From positions 248,001 through 312,000 of the forward strand of contig WPIO01000195.1 of NCBI GenBank assembly GCA_009760855.2: a stretch of DNA of 64,000 nucleotides, given 5' to 3'. This stretch comes from Cristatella mucedo. Lineage: Eukaryota > Bryozoa > Phylactolaemata > Cristatellidae. The position numbers and the translations under genes are program-made. The stretch's first letter is position 1. Every line of letters begins with the position of its first letter. The notes beneath the pieces were generated by a model, which made no database searches, was not told where the DNA came from, and saw nothing but the letters and a program-made list of their open reading frames with translations. Shown one piece after another: positions 11,527-22,786 of this stretch.

Positions 11527-12752
11527 TGGACAAAGATCATCTGAGGTACCTCTGGAATATGGCGTACCTCAGGGCTCCGTGCTAGGTCCAGTTCTTTTCA
11601 CGGTTTATACTTTCCCTCTTGCTGATGTGATTGCCAAGCCCAATCTAGGCTTTCACTTCTATGCAGATGACACGCAATTGTACCTTTGCTGTGATCCCTC
11701 CCAGCCTTCGAGCACCTCAAATTCTCTCAACTCACTTGCTGCATGTATTGATGATATCCGCACATGGATGGCAGCAAGTTCTCTAAAACTAAATGACGAC
11801 AAAACTAACTTACTAGTTATAGGCAAACCCAGTGTGATTCACAAATTGGAAAGGCTGACGCTCAAAATTGGCTCTGCCAGCATATCTCCAGTTGAATCAG
11901 CTCGAAATCTAGGTGTCATATTCCAAAGCGATCTCTCGTTAGACGACCATATCAGCTCCACAGTCAAATCTTCCTATTTTCAGCTTCATAACATTGCTAA
12001 AATTCGGGCTTGTTTAGATAACGATACCACGTCCAAGTTGGTCCATGCATTCGTGACATCCCGTCTCGACTTCTGCAACTCACTGCTCGCTGGCCTACCA
12101 GCATGTGCGATCAGGCGATTGCAGCTGGTGCAAAACTCTGCAGCTAGGCTTGTCTGTCGTGAGCGTCGCAGTTGCCACATTACTCCACTTCTCGCCGACC
12201 TGCACTGGCTACCAGTCAAGCAACGGATTGAATTCAAGGTTTTGTCGCTCACTTTTAGGTCACTTCATTCTTTGGCTCCAGCCTATCTCTCAGATATATT
12301 CCCCCATCAGGCCAAGCATCGTACCACCCGCTTTTCGGAATCCAACAGTCTACAAATACCCCGTACAAGCATCAAATCCTTTGGAGACCGTGCATTTAGT
12401 TCGTATGCTCCCAAAGCCTGGAACTCCCTCCCGACTTGCGTCAGAACATCCCCTGACCTGACCACATTTAAAAACACACATATTTAGGACAGCATTTAGT
12501 GGGTCCCTGTGATTTGTCCTTGATGTGCTTATGCATGCTGACAATGTGCATGCTGCCACTAACCACATTTGCATGCTGACCCTGTGGATGTCACCCCTAA
12601 ACATGTTATTCATTTTTGTTTGTTCATCAAGCATGATTACTCACCATTCAATTGCATTTCCTTTTGCAACAAATGTAAAGCGCCTAGAGAGAAATTAAGT
12701 TCTCTGAGGGCGCTTTATCAAGTGAATTATTATTATTATTATTGTTATTAAG
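11527..12752 (+). mobile_element. LINE-A, 5'-truncated, well preserved
   Basis: It starts inside the reverse transcriptase at the palm (GVPQGSVLGP-like) and runs to the full 3' end: GATGTGCTTATGCATGCTGA, CATGTTATTCATTTTTGTTT, then GCGCCTAGAGAGAAATTAAG and (ATT)n. It is very similar to 44740-45490, which suggests recent spread. The truncated 5' end is typical of target-primed reverse transcription. Confidence 0.93.
11579..12487 (+). CDS. LINE-A reverse transcriptase, C-terminal fragment (302 codons)
   Basis: The longest retroelement frame in the window. It contains FHFYADDTQLYL with the intact YADD catalytic motif of non-LTR reverse transcriptases of the L2/CR1 group, then KLNDDKTNLLVIG, the thumb, and the conserved [20 protein letters not shown] and PKAWNSLPTC ends. 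The fingers and the endonuclease are missing, so it cannot move by itself. It is a retroelement remnant, not a host gene; the ATG at 11579 is fortuitous. Confidence 0.85.
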   Translation: MLGPVLFTVYTFPLADVIAKPNLGFHFYADDTQLYLCCDPSQPSSTSNSLNSLAACIDDIRTWMAASSLKLNDDKTNLLVIGKPSVIHKLERLTLKIGSASISPVESARNLGVIFQSDLSLDDHISSTVKSSYFQLHNIAKIRACLDNDTTSKLVHAFVTSRLDFCNSLLAGLPACAIRRLQLVQNSAARLVCRERRSCHITPLLADLHWLPVKQRIEFKVLSLTFRSLHSLAPAYLSDIFPHQAKHRTTRFSESNSLQIPRTSIKSFGDRAFSSYAPKAWNSLPTCVRTSPDLTTFKNTHI

Positions 12753-12857
12753 CTGAAAATCCATACAACCCTGCAAACGAGCAAGAACTTGCGTGCATAC
12801 TTGCAAACTATTAAATATAGCAAAGAGCGAGTCAGCGTTCCACAGCAATGACAGCGA

Positions 12858-13010
12858 CTGAGCAGAGCTGGTTTGGTTCAGTGGTTATGGTGCTCTCGCC
12901 CCGGGGACCAAGGCTGAGGTCGTGGGCTCGAGCCCCCCCCCCCCAGGCATGTGGGAAGCACCTGAATAGAGATTAAGCTCTCTTGGGGTGCTATACAAAT
13001 GAATTATGCT
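12858..13010 (+). mobile_element. SINE-A copy
   Basis: The tRNA-like head is TGGTTTGGTTCAGTGGTTAT (box A region) and GTGGGCTCGAGCCC (box B). The LINE-A-like tail AAGCACCTGAATAGAGATT, GCTCTCTTGGGGTGCTAT follows. The box B end has grown into a C14 run. The tail stem carries CACC paired with GGTG instead of CGCC with GGCG. Confidence 0.9.
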
Positions 13011-13196
13011 ATTTTTTTAGCAGCTGGCTATCTCAAACATGCTCCGCCGACCGCATGAAGCCAGGAAGTCAGTTCACTTCTGCACTTCCGCACGGCAGGA
13101 TCGTGTCTAGGCCGTGCATAGCGAAGCTTTCTCCTCTTCTCTTTGTAGAATCTGTTTTCGGTGGAAGCTTATTACGTGCAGGTATGTACATGTATA

Positions 13197-13198
<2 letters not shown>

Positions 13199-13231
<33 letters not shown>
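13199..13231. repeat. (AT)n microsatellite
   Basis: About 16 uninterrupted AT units. Confidence 0.97.
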
Positions 13232-13232
<1 letters not shown>

Positions 13233-13469
13233 TTTTTGTGTGTGTAAGGATAATAATAATGCATTTACTTAGCTCACTAAGTGAATCATATTTTACTTAT
13301 GCTGAAAAGGAAGCTTGTAGATCGGTTGGTCATAACGTGCACAGTTTTAGAACACAGACGCACAAAATAAATTCACAGACAGGACAGGCAGCGAAAAGGC
13401 TGTGAGCGTCGTGCAGGTTTTTGCTTCTTTTTCAATGTAATCAAATTAGCAGATGAGTGATGTCATTCG

Positions 13470-13870
13470 GTGGTGAGTTCCTGGTTAAGGGACCATAGTA
13501 ACAGAAGGCGCGGTCTCCAGAGGACTTGAGGTTAGTTTAGGATGCAATCAAACGATCAGTCAGAAGAACCGGTGGTGCGGCTGGAGGAAGGATGAGACTA
13601 GTTCGGATAGGTCAAAGTCGAAGCAAAGACTGGAGGGACCTTAAGCTGCTTGACCGAATCTTGAAGTCGATACGCTGCTTGATTAGGACCCAGTGCAAAT
13701 TGTTAAGAGAGTGGTGCTAATACGGTGTAATGTAACAGTTTCGGCCTCCACGACAGACAAGCCTAGCTACCGATTTTTTCCACCAAATGTGAGTGTCTTA
13801 CTGCACAGGTAGAACTTACAAGTAGCGAGTTACAACAGTCTGGACTCTACTCGGGATGCCATGACTACAG
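13470..13870 (-). mobile_element. LINE-A C-terminal region, decayed
   Basis: Antisense to LINE-A: GTGAGTTCCTGG, CGCGGTCTCCAGAGGACTTG, TTGAAGTCGATACGCTGCTT and CACGACAGACAAGCCTAGCT occur in the expected order. Frames are broken. Confidence 0.82.
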
Positions 13871-14494
13871 TGACCAGCTTGGCTACGGCGCCCTTACCTA
13901 AGGAAGACTTAATTTTTTGAAATATTTACTTCGATAAAAAGCAGGTAGACTTGTTATATAGGCCAGCATGCTAAAGCAAGCAAGACGATGACACTCAATC
14001 GGTTAGCAGGATCTTTGGCTAGCAACGTGCTCTGAATCGGGCACAGGTAAGCAGGTACACAGAAACAGAAAAGACAAGTTCTCAGGGAAAGCTGACCGGG
14101 GCAGGTGCGTCTTGATCTAGCTGATGCACAGTGCAGAATGCTCTCATTTTCGAGCCTACCTCTCCGCGTTCGCTGTCGACTAGGAACAATTTCATTTCCG
14201 CCGCTTGACTACTGATAGCACAGCTATGCTCGGGCAGCCAGCCAGAGCGCTCGAGTCGGCACTGCCTTCTTGTTCTGCGCTCCTTCTTTGCAGAAGCTGA
14301 AAAGTAGGCTACAGTTTGGCAGACAGTCGATCGATCGGCCGAAGGGTGGCTTTTGTCTTGAGCACGTCGCCTCCGAAACTGCAACTGAGCGTGTGAACAT
14401 CCCAACCCCGGACCAGGATAGAGGCAAACAGTCTCAATGGTAGGACTGTAAAGAGAGCTAGTGCATTCGCCAGAGGCTATGATATCTCAAAAGC
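13871..14494. other. Unassigned single-copy DNA
   Basis: A 107-codon minus-strand frame at 14082-14405 has no recognisable motif or splice context. Nothing else is seen. Confidence 0.4.
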
Positions 14495-14782
14495 GATGAC
14501 CTTGCCTTTAGTTCGTAGGTTCCTAAAGCCTGGAACTCACTAACCGACGCGCCACAGCGCACCCTGACGACATTTAAAAAGAAGCTTAAACGCACCTGTT
14601 TATTACAGCATTTCGTAGGTGTTTGTGATTCGCCCTTCGCGTGCATGCACCTGCTTACACTACGCCAGCTGCTTGCGGACGTTACTACCAATCATTTGGT
14701 AATGCTTTCAATACAGCATCTATAAAGTGCCTAGAATGAGATTCAGTTCCCCGAGGGCGCTATAGAGATGTATTATTATTAT
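14495..14782 (+). mobile_element. LINE-A 3' end fragment
   Basis: It begins near the PKAWNS motif (CCTAAAGCCTGGAACTCACT) and ends GTGCCTAGAATGAGATTCAG, CGAGGGCGCTAT and (ATT)n. Confidence 0.88.
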
Positions 14783-14792
14783 ACCCTGAGAA

Positions 14793-14945
14793 TACTAATA
14801 ATAATACAGTTATATATCGCCCTCATAGAACTGAATCTCTTTCTAGGCACTTTATGCATGCAGTAAAACAGGCATGATCAAGTGGTTAGTGGTAACATGC
14901 ACAATGTCAGCAACCATTACGTGGTTAGCATTCCGTCGCATCATA
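14793..14945 (-). mobile_element. LINE-A 3' end fragment, tail-to-tail with the previous copy
   Basis: It starts (AAT)n, CGCCCTCATAGAACTGAATC, TCTAGGCACTTTATGC, then GTGGTTAGTGGTAACATGC. Its tail meets the (ATT)n of the previous sense copy with about 10 nt between. Confidence 0.85.
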
Positions 14946-15104
14946 ACCAGCCACACAAGAGCAGCTCGCTCAAGTCCAGTCTCAAGCACAGTCTTTGACC
15001 AATGAGCTGCCTTTGAGTAATATTGTTTCCCCCAAAATTCGGTCGCTGGAGCAACCTGATATACGTTGAACAACAGCAGCACAACGGTCTACTGTGCAAT
15101 CGCA

Positions 15105-15735
15105 GTTGCCACTGCAATCGGCCTGAGCAGGTGGCGACCTTACAGCTGGTGCAAAATACTGTTGCTAGGCTTGTCTGTCGTGAGCATAGCAGCTGCCGCA
15201 TCACACCACTTCTCGCCGACTTTCGCTGGCTCCCAATCATGCAGCTATCGACTTCAAGGTTCTGTCGCTCACTTTTAGGTTCCTCCATTCTCTGGCTCCA
15301 GCCTACCTATCAGAACTAATCCCCCACCAACCTAGACATCGTCCCAACCACTTTTCTGGCTCAAAGCGGTTAGCTACACCGTGAACTAGCCTCAGATCCT
15401 TTGGAGACCATGCCTTCAGTTCGTGGGCTCCCAAAGCCTGGAGCTTACTCCCGACTGAAGTCACGACATTACGTGATTAGGTGACATTTAAAAAAAAGCT
15501 AAAACGCTGCTGTTTCTAACAGTATTTGCTGGGTCCGCGTGACCTGACATTTTCGTGCTTATGCGTGCTGACATTGTGCATGTTACCCCTAACCATATTA
15601 TGCTTGTTGACAATGTGCACGCTACCACTCAGCATTTGAAAATGCTAACGATAGAGCATACTTGAAGTGCCAAGCAAGAGATTAAGTTCTCTGAGGGTTC
15701 TATATAAATGTATTAGGATTCTTAGTATCATTGAA
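15105..15735 (+). mobile_element. LINE-A C-terminal and 3' end fragment
   Basis: It encodes LQLVQNTVARLVCREHSSCR, then decays through frame breaks. The 3' end TGCTTATGCGTGCTGACATT, GAGATTAAGTTCTCTGAGGG is complete. Confidence 0.87.
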
Positions 15736-15969
15736 ATCCTTGCTTAACAAGGGGATCTGTCGGCTGAAGGTCGTGCAACCTAACAGCGACTCCGGCTACA
15801 AGAAACAGCAACACCATGTTTTATTAGCTGAGTCCTACTGGTCTTGAGCCAGATGATGGGAGCATAACTTTTCTAACTTACCCATAGCCTTTCCAACCCA
15901 TGTACAACCTGATATTCACGGTAGCCTATTCGCACGCATTTCCGATAAGCCCACAAAACAATTGTTTAC
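15736..15969. other. Unassigned DNA between LINE-A copies
   Basis: No feature recognised. Confidence 0.4.
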
Positions 15970-16750
15970 CTCAATCTCGTAGGAGCTTCAAATCCTTTGG
16001 AGACCGAGCTTGTAGTTCGTATGCACCCAAAGCCTGGAACCCACTTCCAACTGGCGTCAAGAAATCCTCTGAATTGACTACATTTAAAAAATAAATAGTA
16101 ATAATAATAATGCACTTGATAAAGCGCCCTCAGAGAACTTAATCTCTCTTTAGGCGCTTTACATTTGCTGCAAAGGGAAATGCAATTTAATGGTGAGTAA
16201 AAGAAACTCACAGCGCATCTATTTATCACAGCCTTTAGTGGGTCCATGTGATTCATCCTTTGTGTACTTATGAGTGCTGACACATGCATAATAATAATAC
16301 ACTTGATAAAGGATCCACAGAGAACTCAATCCCTTTCCAGGCACTTTACATTTGCTGCAAAGGAAGCGCGATCGACTGGTGAGTGGTATCATGCTTGATA
16401 AGCAAATACAATGAAATATATCGATAAAGCATCCTCAGAGGGACCTACAAGTGAGCGATAGAATCTTGAAGTCGATGCGTTGCTTGACTGGTAGCCAGTG
16501 CAGGTCGGCGAGAAGTGGTGTGATGTGGCAACTGTGACGTTCACAACAGACAAGCCTAGCTGATGCATGATACCATTAGCCATATTTGTATGCTGACTCT
16601 GTGCATGCCACCTCGAACCATGTTATGCTAGTTGTCATTGTGCATGCTACCACTAACCACTCAGTCTTGCTTCCTTTGCAGCAAATGCAGAGTGCCTAGG
16701 AGAGATTGACTTCTCCGAGGCCGCTATAATAAATGCATTATTATTAATTT
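15970..16750. mobile_element. Patchwork of short LINE-A pieces in both orientations
   Basis: In order: sense PKAWNP-coding piece (15985-16090), antisense tail starting (AAT)n (about 16098-16195), sense 3' UTR piece (16203-16285), antisense tail (16287-16395), antisense [14 protein letters not shown] piece (16425-16560), and a sense 3' end (16562-16748). Several joints fall at AAT/ATT runs. Confidence 0.78.
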
Positions 16751-18309
16751 TATTATAACTGCATGAAATCGGTCTTAGCGCTAGGGGGTAAAGTGCTTAG
16801 CGACCCGAACGATCTTGGGCGGAGTTCGGCAGCAGGCAAATCTTTCTTGGCTGTATGCAAGCAGTGAAATCGGCACGGGGTCTCCTGCCGCTATGTAAAG
16901 GACGATGCCAAATCAGCTGCTCTGTACCTATTGGGGCTCTTCGGTATGTGAGTCCTATTTATGCACGACCTCAGGAATAAAGACCACCAGTCGCACCGAG
17001 CCTAATTTAGAGGTCCTTCCTTGATCCTAATATCACACAAATTCTGCCATTTTTGGGGCTCAAGCTATCAGGACCAAGGACGTGCCCTAGCTAGGAAGCT
17101 TGTTGGAATCGGTGCTTTGCGGAACCATGTTTTGGTCAAGTCTTGTGGAAGCGATAGCCAAACGGCCGGCAGACTATTGTGAAGAGCTGTCTCGAGTGAA
17201 GGGCGTGAGCGACGCCGCGCCACCCTCCCCCAGCCTGCCATCCTGCTCATCCGGGTGTGGCCTCAGTGGAGCGGTGCGTAACCCTAGGGGGGGGGGGGTG
17301 ATAGGATGCGCCGGATCGGCTCGACGATCGGAATTGCAAGGTGGTAGCTATCTTAAATGTGAATGACAGCGCCTCCGCTTAATTCCTTTTCGTGCTGCCA
17401 TAACTAAAGAAGTCTTTGGGCCGTTAGAATTTTGGCGCACGTGCTTGCGAGACTGCAGTGCTGCTGCACCAGCGTCCAGCTACGTGCGGAGCACAGCGAA
17501 AGAATATAGGTCTTTACGAATTTTCATTCTATTACTGAGACACTAGTTGTTTCGGTAGTTGATGCGAAGCGAAGAGAGTGCAGGTGCGAGCCAAGCTGGA
17601 ACATTACTAGAACTAGCGAAATGCGTCTGTCCTCGGATACCCACGAGCGTAATAGATGCGCGACTGCGGTTAAAATCACCCCATCAATCATTGAGTTCCG
17701 GTGCCATGACGAGTTCAGGTGGGTTTACGGGTGGGACGGCTCGGATAGGTGGGCTATATCGCTCGCGAATAGATCGAGACCTCAGGGTGACGCGTGAACA
17801 AAATCTTAAGGTTAATTGTCTTATTGCACACGGCTCAGCCAATTAAGTGCACGACGACAAATCGCTGCATTCCTCAATTTAATTACCTATGTATCTGTGC
17901 GTATCTTTTGCTTGAAAAGAACGGCTTAAAACTAGCTATATGTATTTGGTCCACTATTTTTGAGATCAAATTTCGCAGCTTCTTTTGATATTCACGATGC
18001 TCTTTCATAATGTTGACTAAATGCCTTTGAAGATCTTGCTAATTGGGAAGATGACAATACAAAAGTTGGATCTCTTAAATTTCAAAGGGTATTACAAGTA
18101 TGGTATATTTGCCGGTGAGCTGCAGCGAAAAATATTGATGGCCAGATCTCCTCCATCATTCAAGGCTAAAGCTACATTTAAGCGATCCGTCATTTTTAAT
18201 GACAGTTCCTAAAAATAGTAACATAATTATCTCATTATTTGATTATACGTATCCCAGCTTTTGACCGGCAGGCCGGATCACATCGACATGTGCCTCGTCG
18301 TCATATTCC
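16751..18309. other. Mostly unassigned DNA
   Basis: A tRNA-like stretch at about 16775-16845 (TTAGCGCTAGGGGGTAAAGTGC, GGAGTTCGGC) may be an old SINE head. A G10 run lies at 17288-17297. Short frames at 17100-17850 have no known motif, and 17850-18300 is AT-rich and blank. Confidence 0.4.
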
Positions 18310-18445
18310 GCAAGGTGGATTATGTATTGCCGTCTGTAACTCCACGAAGCCACAAATACTGTGTAGGTGTTACGCACGAGAGTTTTGTATAGCCCACTCA
18401 CAGCCTAAGCGGCTTTCGGTACGCATTCGGTAGCCAGCAGAAGAT
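18310..18445 (-). mobile_element. LINE-B 3' end fragment (short)
   Basis: TCTGTAACTCCACGAAGCCAC, CACGAGAGTTTTGTATAGCC and CCTAAGCGGCTTTCGGTACG match the last ~130 nt of LINE-B. The coding part is absent. Confidence 0.82.
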
Positions 18446-18669
18446 AAATAGCCGCCGAGCTCGCCCTCTCTCTCTCTTAATTGGCTAACGCAAGTCAGCT
18501 GGGTGGCAGGTTAAGCGTTCTGTGTGGACTTCAGGGAAGGGGGCAGCTCAAAGGGAAATTAGCTCAGGCAAAGTCGGCGAAGGGAATGCTGGGACGAACT
18601 CCTCGGATCCAAGTGCTACCGTAGTCGTCAGCTCACATCTCGCGGCGGTTCGTGGTCGAATGTACATAA
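18446..18669. other. Unassigned DNA
   Basis: A short CTCTCTC run at 18466. Nothing else seen. Confidence 0.35.
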
Positions 18670-19345
18670 TAATAGTAATAATAATAATGCACTTGATAAA
18701 GCGCCCTCACAGAACTCAATCTCTTCCTAGGCGCTTTACATTTACTGCAAAGGGAAACGCGATTGAATCGTGTGTAATATCATGCTTGATAAACAGCATG
18801 AACAACGTGGTTAGGAGTGACATGCACAGGGTCAGCATGCAAATGTGGTTAGTGGCAGCATGCACAGTGGCAGCACACATAAGCACATCAAGGACGAATC
18901 ACAGGGACCCACCAAATGCTGTCCTAAATAGGTGTGTTTTTAAGCTATTTTTAAATGTGGTCAGGTCAGGGGATGTTCTGACGCAAGTCGGGAGGTAGTT
19001 CCAGGCTTTGGGAGCATACGAACTAAATGCACGGTCTCCAAAGGATTTGAGGTTTGTACGAAGTATTGGTAAACTGTTGGATTCCGAAAAGTGGGTGGTA
19101 CGATGCTTGGCCTGATGGGGGAGTATATCTGAGAGATAGGCTGGAGCCAAAGAATGAAGTGACCTAAAAGTGAGCGACAAAACCTTGAAGTCGATCCGTT
19201 GCTAGACTGGGAGCCAGTGCAGGTCGGCGAGAAGTGGAGTAATGTGGCAACTGCGATGCTCACGACAGACAAGCCTAGCTGCAGAGTTTTGCACCTGCTG
19301 TAATCGACTGATTGCACATGCCGGTAGGCCAGCAAGCAGCGAGTT
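18670..19345 (-). mobile_element. LINE-A C-terminal and 3' end
   Basis: Minus-strand reading gives [20 protein letters not shown], then PKAWNYLPTCVRTSPDLTTF, and the full 3' end with (ATT)n. Two frames carry it because of a small indel. It is close in sequence to the 11.5 kb copy. Confidence 0.92.
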
Positions 19346-19351
19346 ACAGAA

Positions 19352-19424
19352 GATGTATGTATGTGTGCATGCATGCATGTATGCATGCATGCATGCATGC
19401 ATGTATGTATATATGTATGTATGT
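19352..19424. repeat. (ATGC)n/(ATGT)n tetranucleotide repeat
   Basis: Mixed GCAT and GTAT units, about 70 nt, directly at the 5' truncation point of the antisense LINE-A. Confidence 0.92.
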
Positions 19425-20025
19425 CTCAAATTCTTCTACATGATATGCTCGTCATGTGCTGTAAGTCAGAGACACTGGGTCGGCCGTCCACCTTCCTACC
19501 GCCAGCTGCAGTGGCCGACCGCAAGTTTCAGCACCTACCTAGACCCAACCAAGCGAGCTCGGAACAACCAACAGCCTATGCCTGCTTGCCGGTGCCTGTG
19601 CTTCGATGCGTCCTGAGCGGCTGGCACAGCTCTGCAGTCAAGGTCACATTTACCCGCTTGTCTGTGGATGCTGGGGCGTCTTTTCCGAAGCGCCCAGTTC
19701 CTGGCGTAGCGACGGCTCCGAGGCCTCCGATTGTCGCCTCTCGATGGAGCTGCGCCTGTGCTTGCTTCCCTCCCATCTGCGAACAGCGAGCTCTCGTATT
19801 CTCGTACGAGTCTCTCAGCCTGCCCGGCCGTCCTCGTCCATCGGCTTCCGCTCAGCTCGCACTCGTAGGCACAAACTTCCCACTCTCGCGGAGGCAGACG
19901 ATCGCGCCTACTCTTTCTCTCTTACTCCCCTTGTCTGAGCTCGCTCTCTAACTCGCCCTCGAGCGCCCGCGTCCCTCTCTCTCTCCCAATAAATCACTCC
20001 TGGCTCTCCCGTCTTCTCGTGTTCT
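19425..20025. other. GC-rich, pyrimidine-rich DNA, unassigned
   Basis: Two overlapping + frames of 110 and 196 codons have no recognisable domain, are compositionally skewed, and run into the CT repeat. An AATAAA occurs at 19988, but there is no gene to attach it to. Confidence 0.4.
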
Positions 20026-20222
<197 letters not shown>

Positions 20223-20241
20223 ACTCACAATGGGGGGTTTA

Positions 20242-20325
20242 TAATAATATAATAATATTAAGAATGCATTTGATATAGCGCCCTCAGAGAGCTCAATCTC
20301 TTTCTGGGCACTTTACATTTGCTGA
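20242..20325 (-). mobile_element. LINE-A/SINE-A tail fragment
   Basis: Antisense tail only: GCATTTGATATAGCGCCCTC, AGCTCAATCTCTTTCTGGGC, TTTACATTTGCTG. Confidence 0.8.
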
Positions 20326-20682
20326 TCGCATAGACTTTAGTAAATAGCCGTTTGAGTATTGGCGCCTTGTACACCGAAGGCGAGGTAATCGGCCTCCCCG
20401 CCCCGGATGAAACTTTCGCGGCCGGTGGGGGGTGGTGGTGGGTGGTAGCGCACCCCGTAGGCTAGCTACGCTCCCACCTGGGGATATTGTTTGCAAACGC
20501 GCTATATGGCCTGATATCCTTACGTCATGAACGCAGCTCTCGGCTAGTCCTTGCCGATGGTAGAAAAGGTTGCCAGCCAGGCTCTGAGCGATAGACAGCC
20601 GAGACTATCGCGGCCTGCGAGCAGGCAAGTTGGCAATCGAGCGCACTTAGTAAGCTTATGTATGTAGCGCACTTAATAAGCT

Positions 20683-20713
<31 letters not shown>

Positions 20714-21684
20714 CGCACTTACTAAGCTCGAGGCGGCGACGGCGCTCCCAGCGCTTGGAAGACGAGAGCGAGAGCTAGTTCGCCGATTCGAAGTGCCCTC
20801 CTAACCCCCACCGCCCCGCTACCCCCTCGGAGCGCCTCTTACGAATGATCGGTGCGATGTGCGCTTGTCTGTCTCTAATCGGTCTGTATCGCTGAAGGAA
20901 GCGTCCGAAGGGGCAGAGCGTGGACGAAATCGCTCCGGGCGCCTGCAGGGCGTCGACGGAATCGCTGTGGCGATTGCGCCCGCAGGAGCAGCCCACGTCC
21001 GCAGGAGCAGCTAGTGGGAACCGACGTCGATAGCCGCAAGCGCCGATAGCGACCGCCTCGGACCGTCCCGGACTCAGTCTCGCGAGCCGTGGCATTCTCG
21101 ACGGAGCTGGGCTGCTCTTCCGCCTGCTGGGTCGGGTGGGGGCCGGGGCGGGACCAGGAATGTTCAAGAGGGATCGCTCAAAAGAGGGTAGCGAATGAAA
21201 ATGCTATGGATAATAATAAGGCGATGAAGAAAGTACTCAGAATCCAGTGCGGTGAGGAGACAGAACTCGTTCGATCGACAATAAAAAATTACTAATGCGT
21301 TACAGCTTCCCTATGATTAAAGAACGAGACCTTATCAAAGGAGGCCTTCGGCTTGCCCCTTACGTAATCGGGTAGTCGGAGCAAAACTATAAATTCAGAT
21401 AATATCGGCGCGAGTTTCTCTATCCGGAACGCAACGGCGCTCGAGCGAGAGCTCACGAGTCCGCCGTCCGAGGCGTCCGAGATCAAATATCGAAGATCAA
21501 ACGCAGGCAGGGGGTAGATGCAAGCTCAGATGATGCAGTGAGCTCTCGCAGCTTGAGGCTAAGCTCTGTGCAGCCGGCAAGAAAAGAAATGGCCGGAGGA
21601 GCGGAAAGAAATCCGGCGCGACAAAATCCGCACACTCTCACTCCAATTCGTTACCGGACCGGTGGTTGCAAACGCGTCCCTACC
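20326..21684. other. CpG-rich unassigned DNA with a small direct repeat
   Basis: CGCACTTAGTAAGCTTAT-like 15-18 nt units occur at 20642, 20668 and 20714, the last two flanking a (TA)n. From 20730 to 21170 the DNA is very rich in CpG; the longest frame (130 codons, minus strand, 20775-21167) matches nothing I know. It might be a promoter or an unrecognised exon. Confidence 0.35.
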
Positions 21685-21836
21685 GTTCTGCTTTGGCGAG
21701 CTGGTTTGGCCCAGTGGTCAAGGTGCTCGCCCTGACCGTGGCCTAGCCGAGGTCGCGGGCTCGAGCCCCGAGGCATACGTGAAGCGCCTGAATGGAGATT
21801 AAGTTCTCTTAGGGCACTATATAAATTAATTGTATG
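21685..21836 (+). mobile_element. SINE-A copy
   Basis: Head GGTTTGGCCCAGTGGTCAAG and CGCGGGCTCGAGCCCC; tail AAGCGCCTGAATGGAGATTA, GTTCTCTTAGGGCACTATAT. It is full length by comparison with the 31.75 kb copy. A second tail-only piece lies at 22030-22075. Confidence 0.92.
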
Positions 21837-22713
21837 TATCTGCGGGTCTGCTATGCGCTGCTGTTTCGTTCGTACGTACTGGCGTCCCCTTGCCGCGTCC
21901 GCACGCGCGCGCGGGCGCCTCCGCCGAGCCCGCCTTCGGAGTCGACGCAGAAGCCTTCCTCGGACCGCCGCCGCGGATGCCAGCTTCTAAGCTGCGCCGC
22001 CTGTTGCCCCGGCTGACTTATGAAAAAAAAGGATCGAATAGAGATTCTCGTTGGGCGCTACGCAAATATATTATATACAGGAGCTGCGCACGAATGCCTA
22101 AGCCGGGCGCGCGCGGCAGCAGACAGCATTTACAAGCGTTCTGACACCTCGGTTTAGGTGGGGCTACGGCAGCTTTTGTTTTTATTTTAGCTTGGTTTAT
22201 ATCAAGTTAGCTAGCGGATATCTGAGCCTCGCTCCCGTATTGCCAACGGCAGCAGTCTTCTAACCTTCAGAGACCTTAACGGGCATACTAATCGACGTAC
22301 CCTCTTGAGTAAAACGTATATCCATCCATTGTGTGCTTATGCGTGCTGACGCTGTCCGCGCTATCGCTAACCGTACCGACAGTGGCAGAGCCAGGGGCAG
22401 GGGCAGAGGCTAGGGCTTCTCCCTTATTCCCACGGTCCCCGATCGTTACCGGCGTGGGCATTGTTACTTATTTCTACTCGATGAACAACTGCCGAGTTCG
22501 TGCCGAATAAATGTTATGACTTTGCGCTATAACTTTTCATTATTGTGGGTCTAGCCTCGCCTACGTTAGAATCTTGCTGAACTTGGCCTACAAAGAAAAT
22601 TTGCTGGTATTGGCCCCCTAAACGGAAACCCTGACTCCGGCAATGTCATATTGGCTGGCACCGACATTACAGCATATGTTACTACTAGTTACATATGGTG
22701 TGATGTCGATGCG

Positions 22714-22715
<2 letters not shown>
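21837..22715. other. Unassigned DNA upstream of the DOCK gene
   Basis: It contains a SINE-A tail remnant (about 22030-22075) and a short LINE-A 3' UTR piece (about 22318-22378, GTGTGCTTATGCGTGCTGAC). The rest shows nothing. Confidence 0.45.
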
Positions 22716-22761
<46 letters not shown>

Positions 22762-22785
22762 GTATATATATGTATGTATATATAT
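22716..22785. repeat. (TA)n with TATG interruptions
   Basis: TA repeat, pure for the first ~40 nt and then mixed with TATGTA. It abuts the palindrome that follows. Confidence 0.95.
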
Positions 22786-22786
22786 T

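Noticed and set aside
19361-19951. 196-codon + strand frame as a possible gene
   Set aside because: No domain, mixed GC/CT-skewed composition, it overlaps a frame of similar length, and it starts inside an ATGC/ATGT repeat.
20775-21167. 130-codon minus-strand frame as a gene
   Set aside because: CpG-rich DNA has few stop codons by chance; no motif or splice context supports it.
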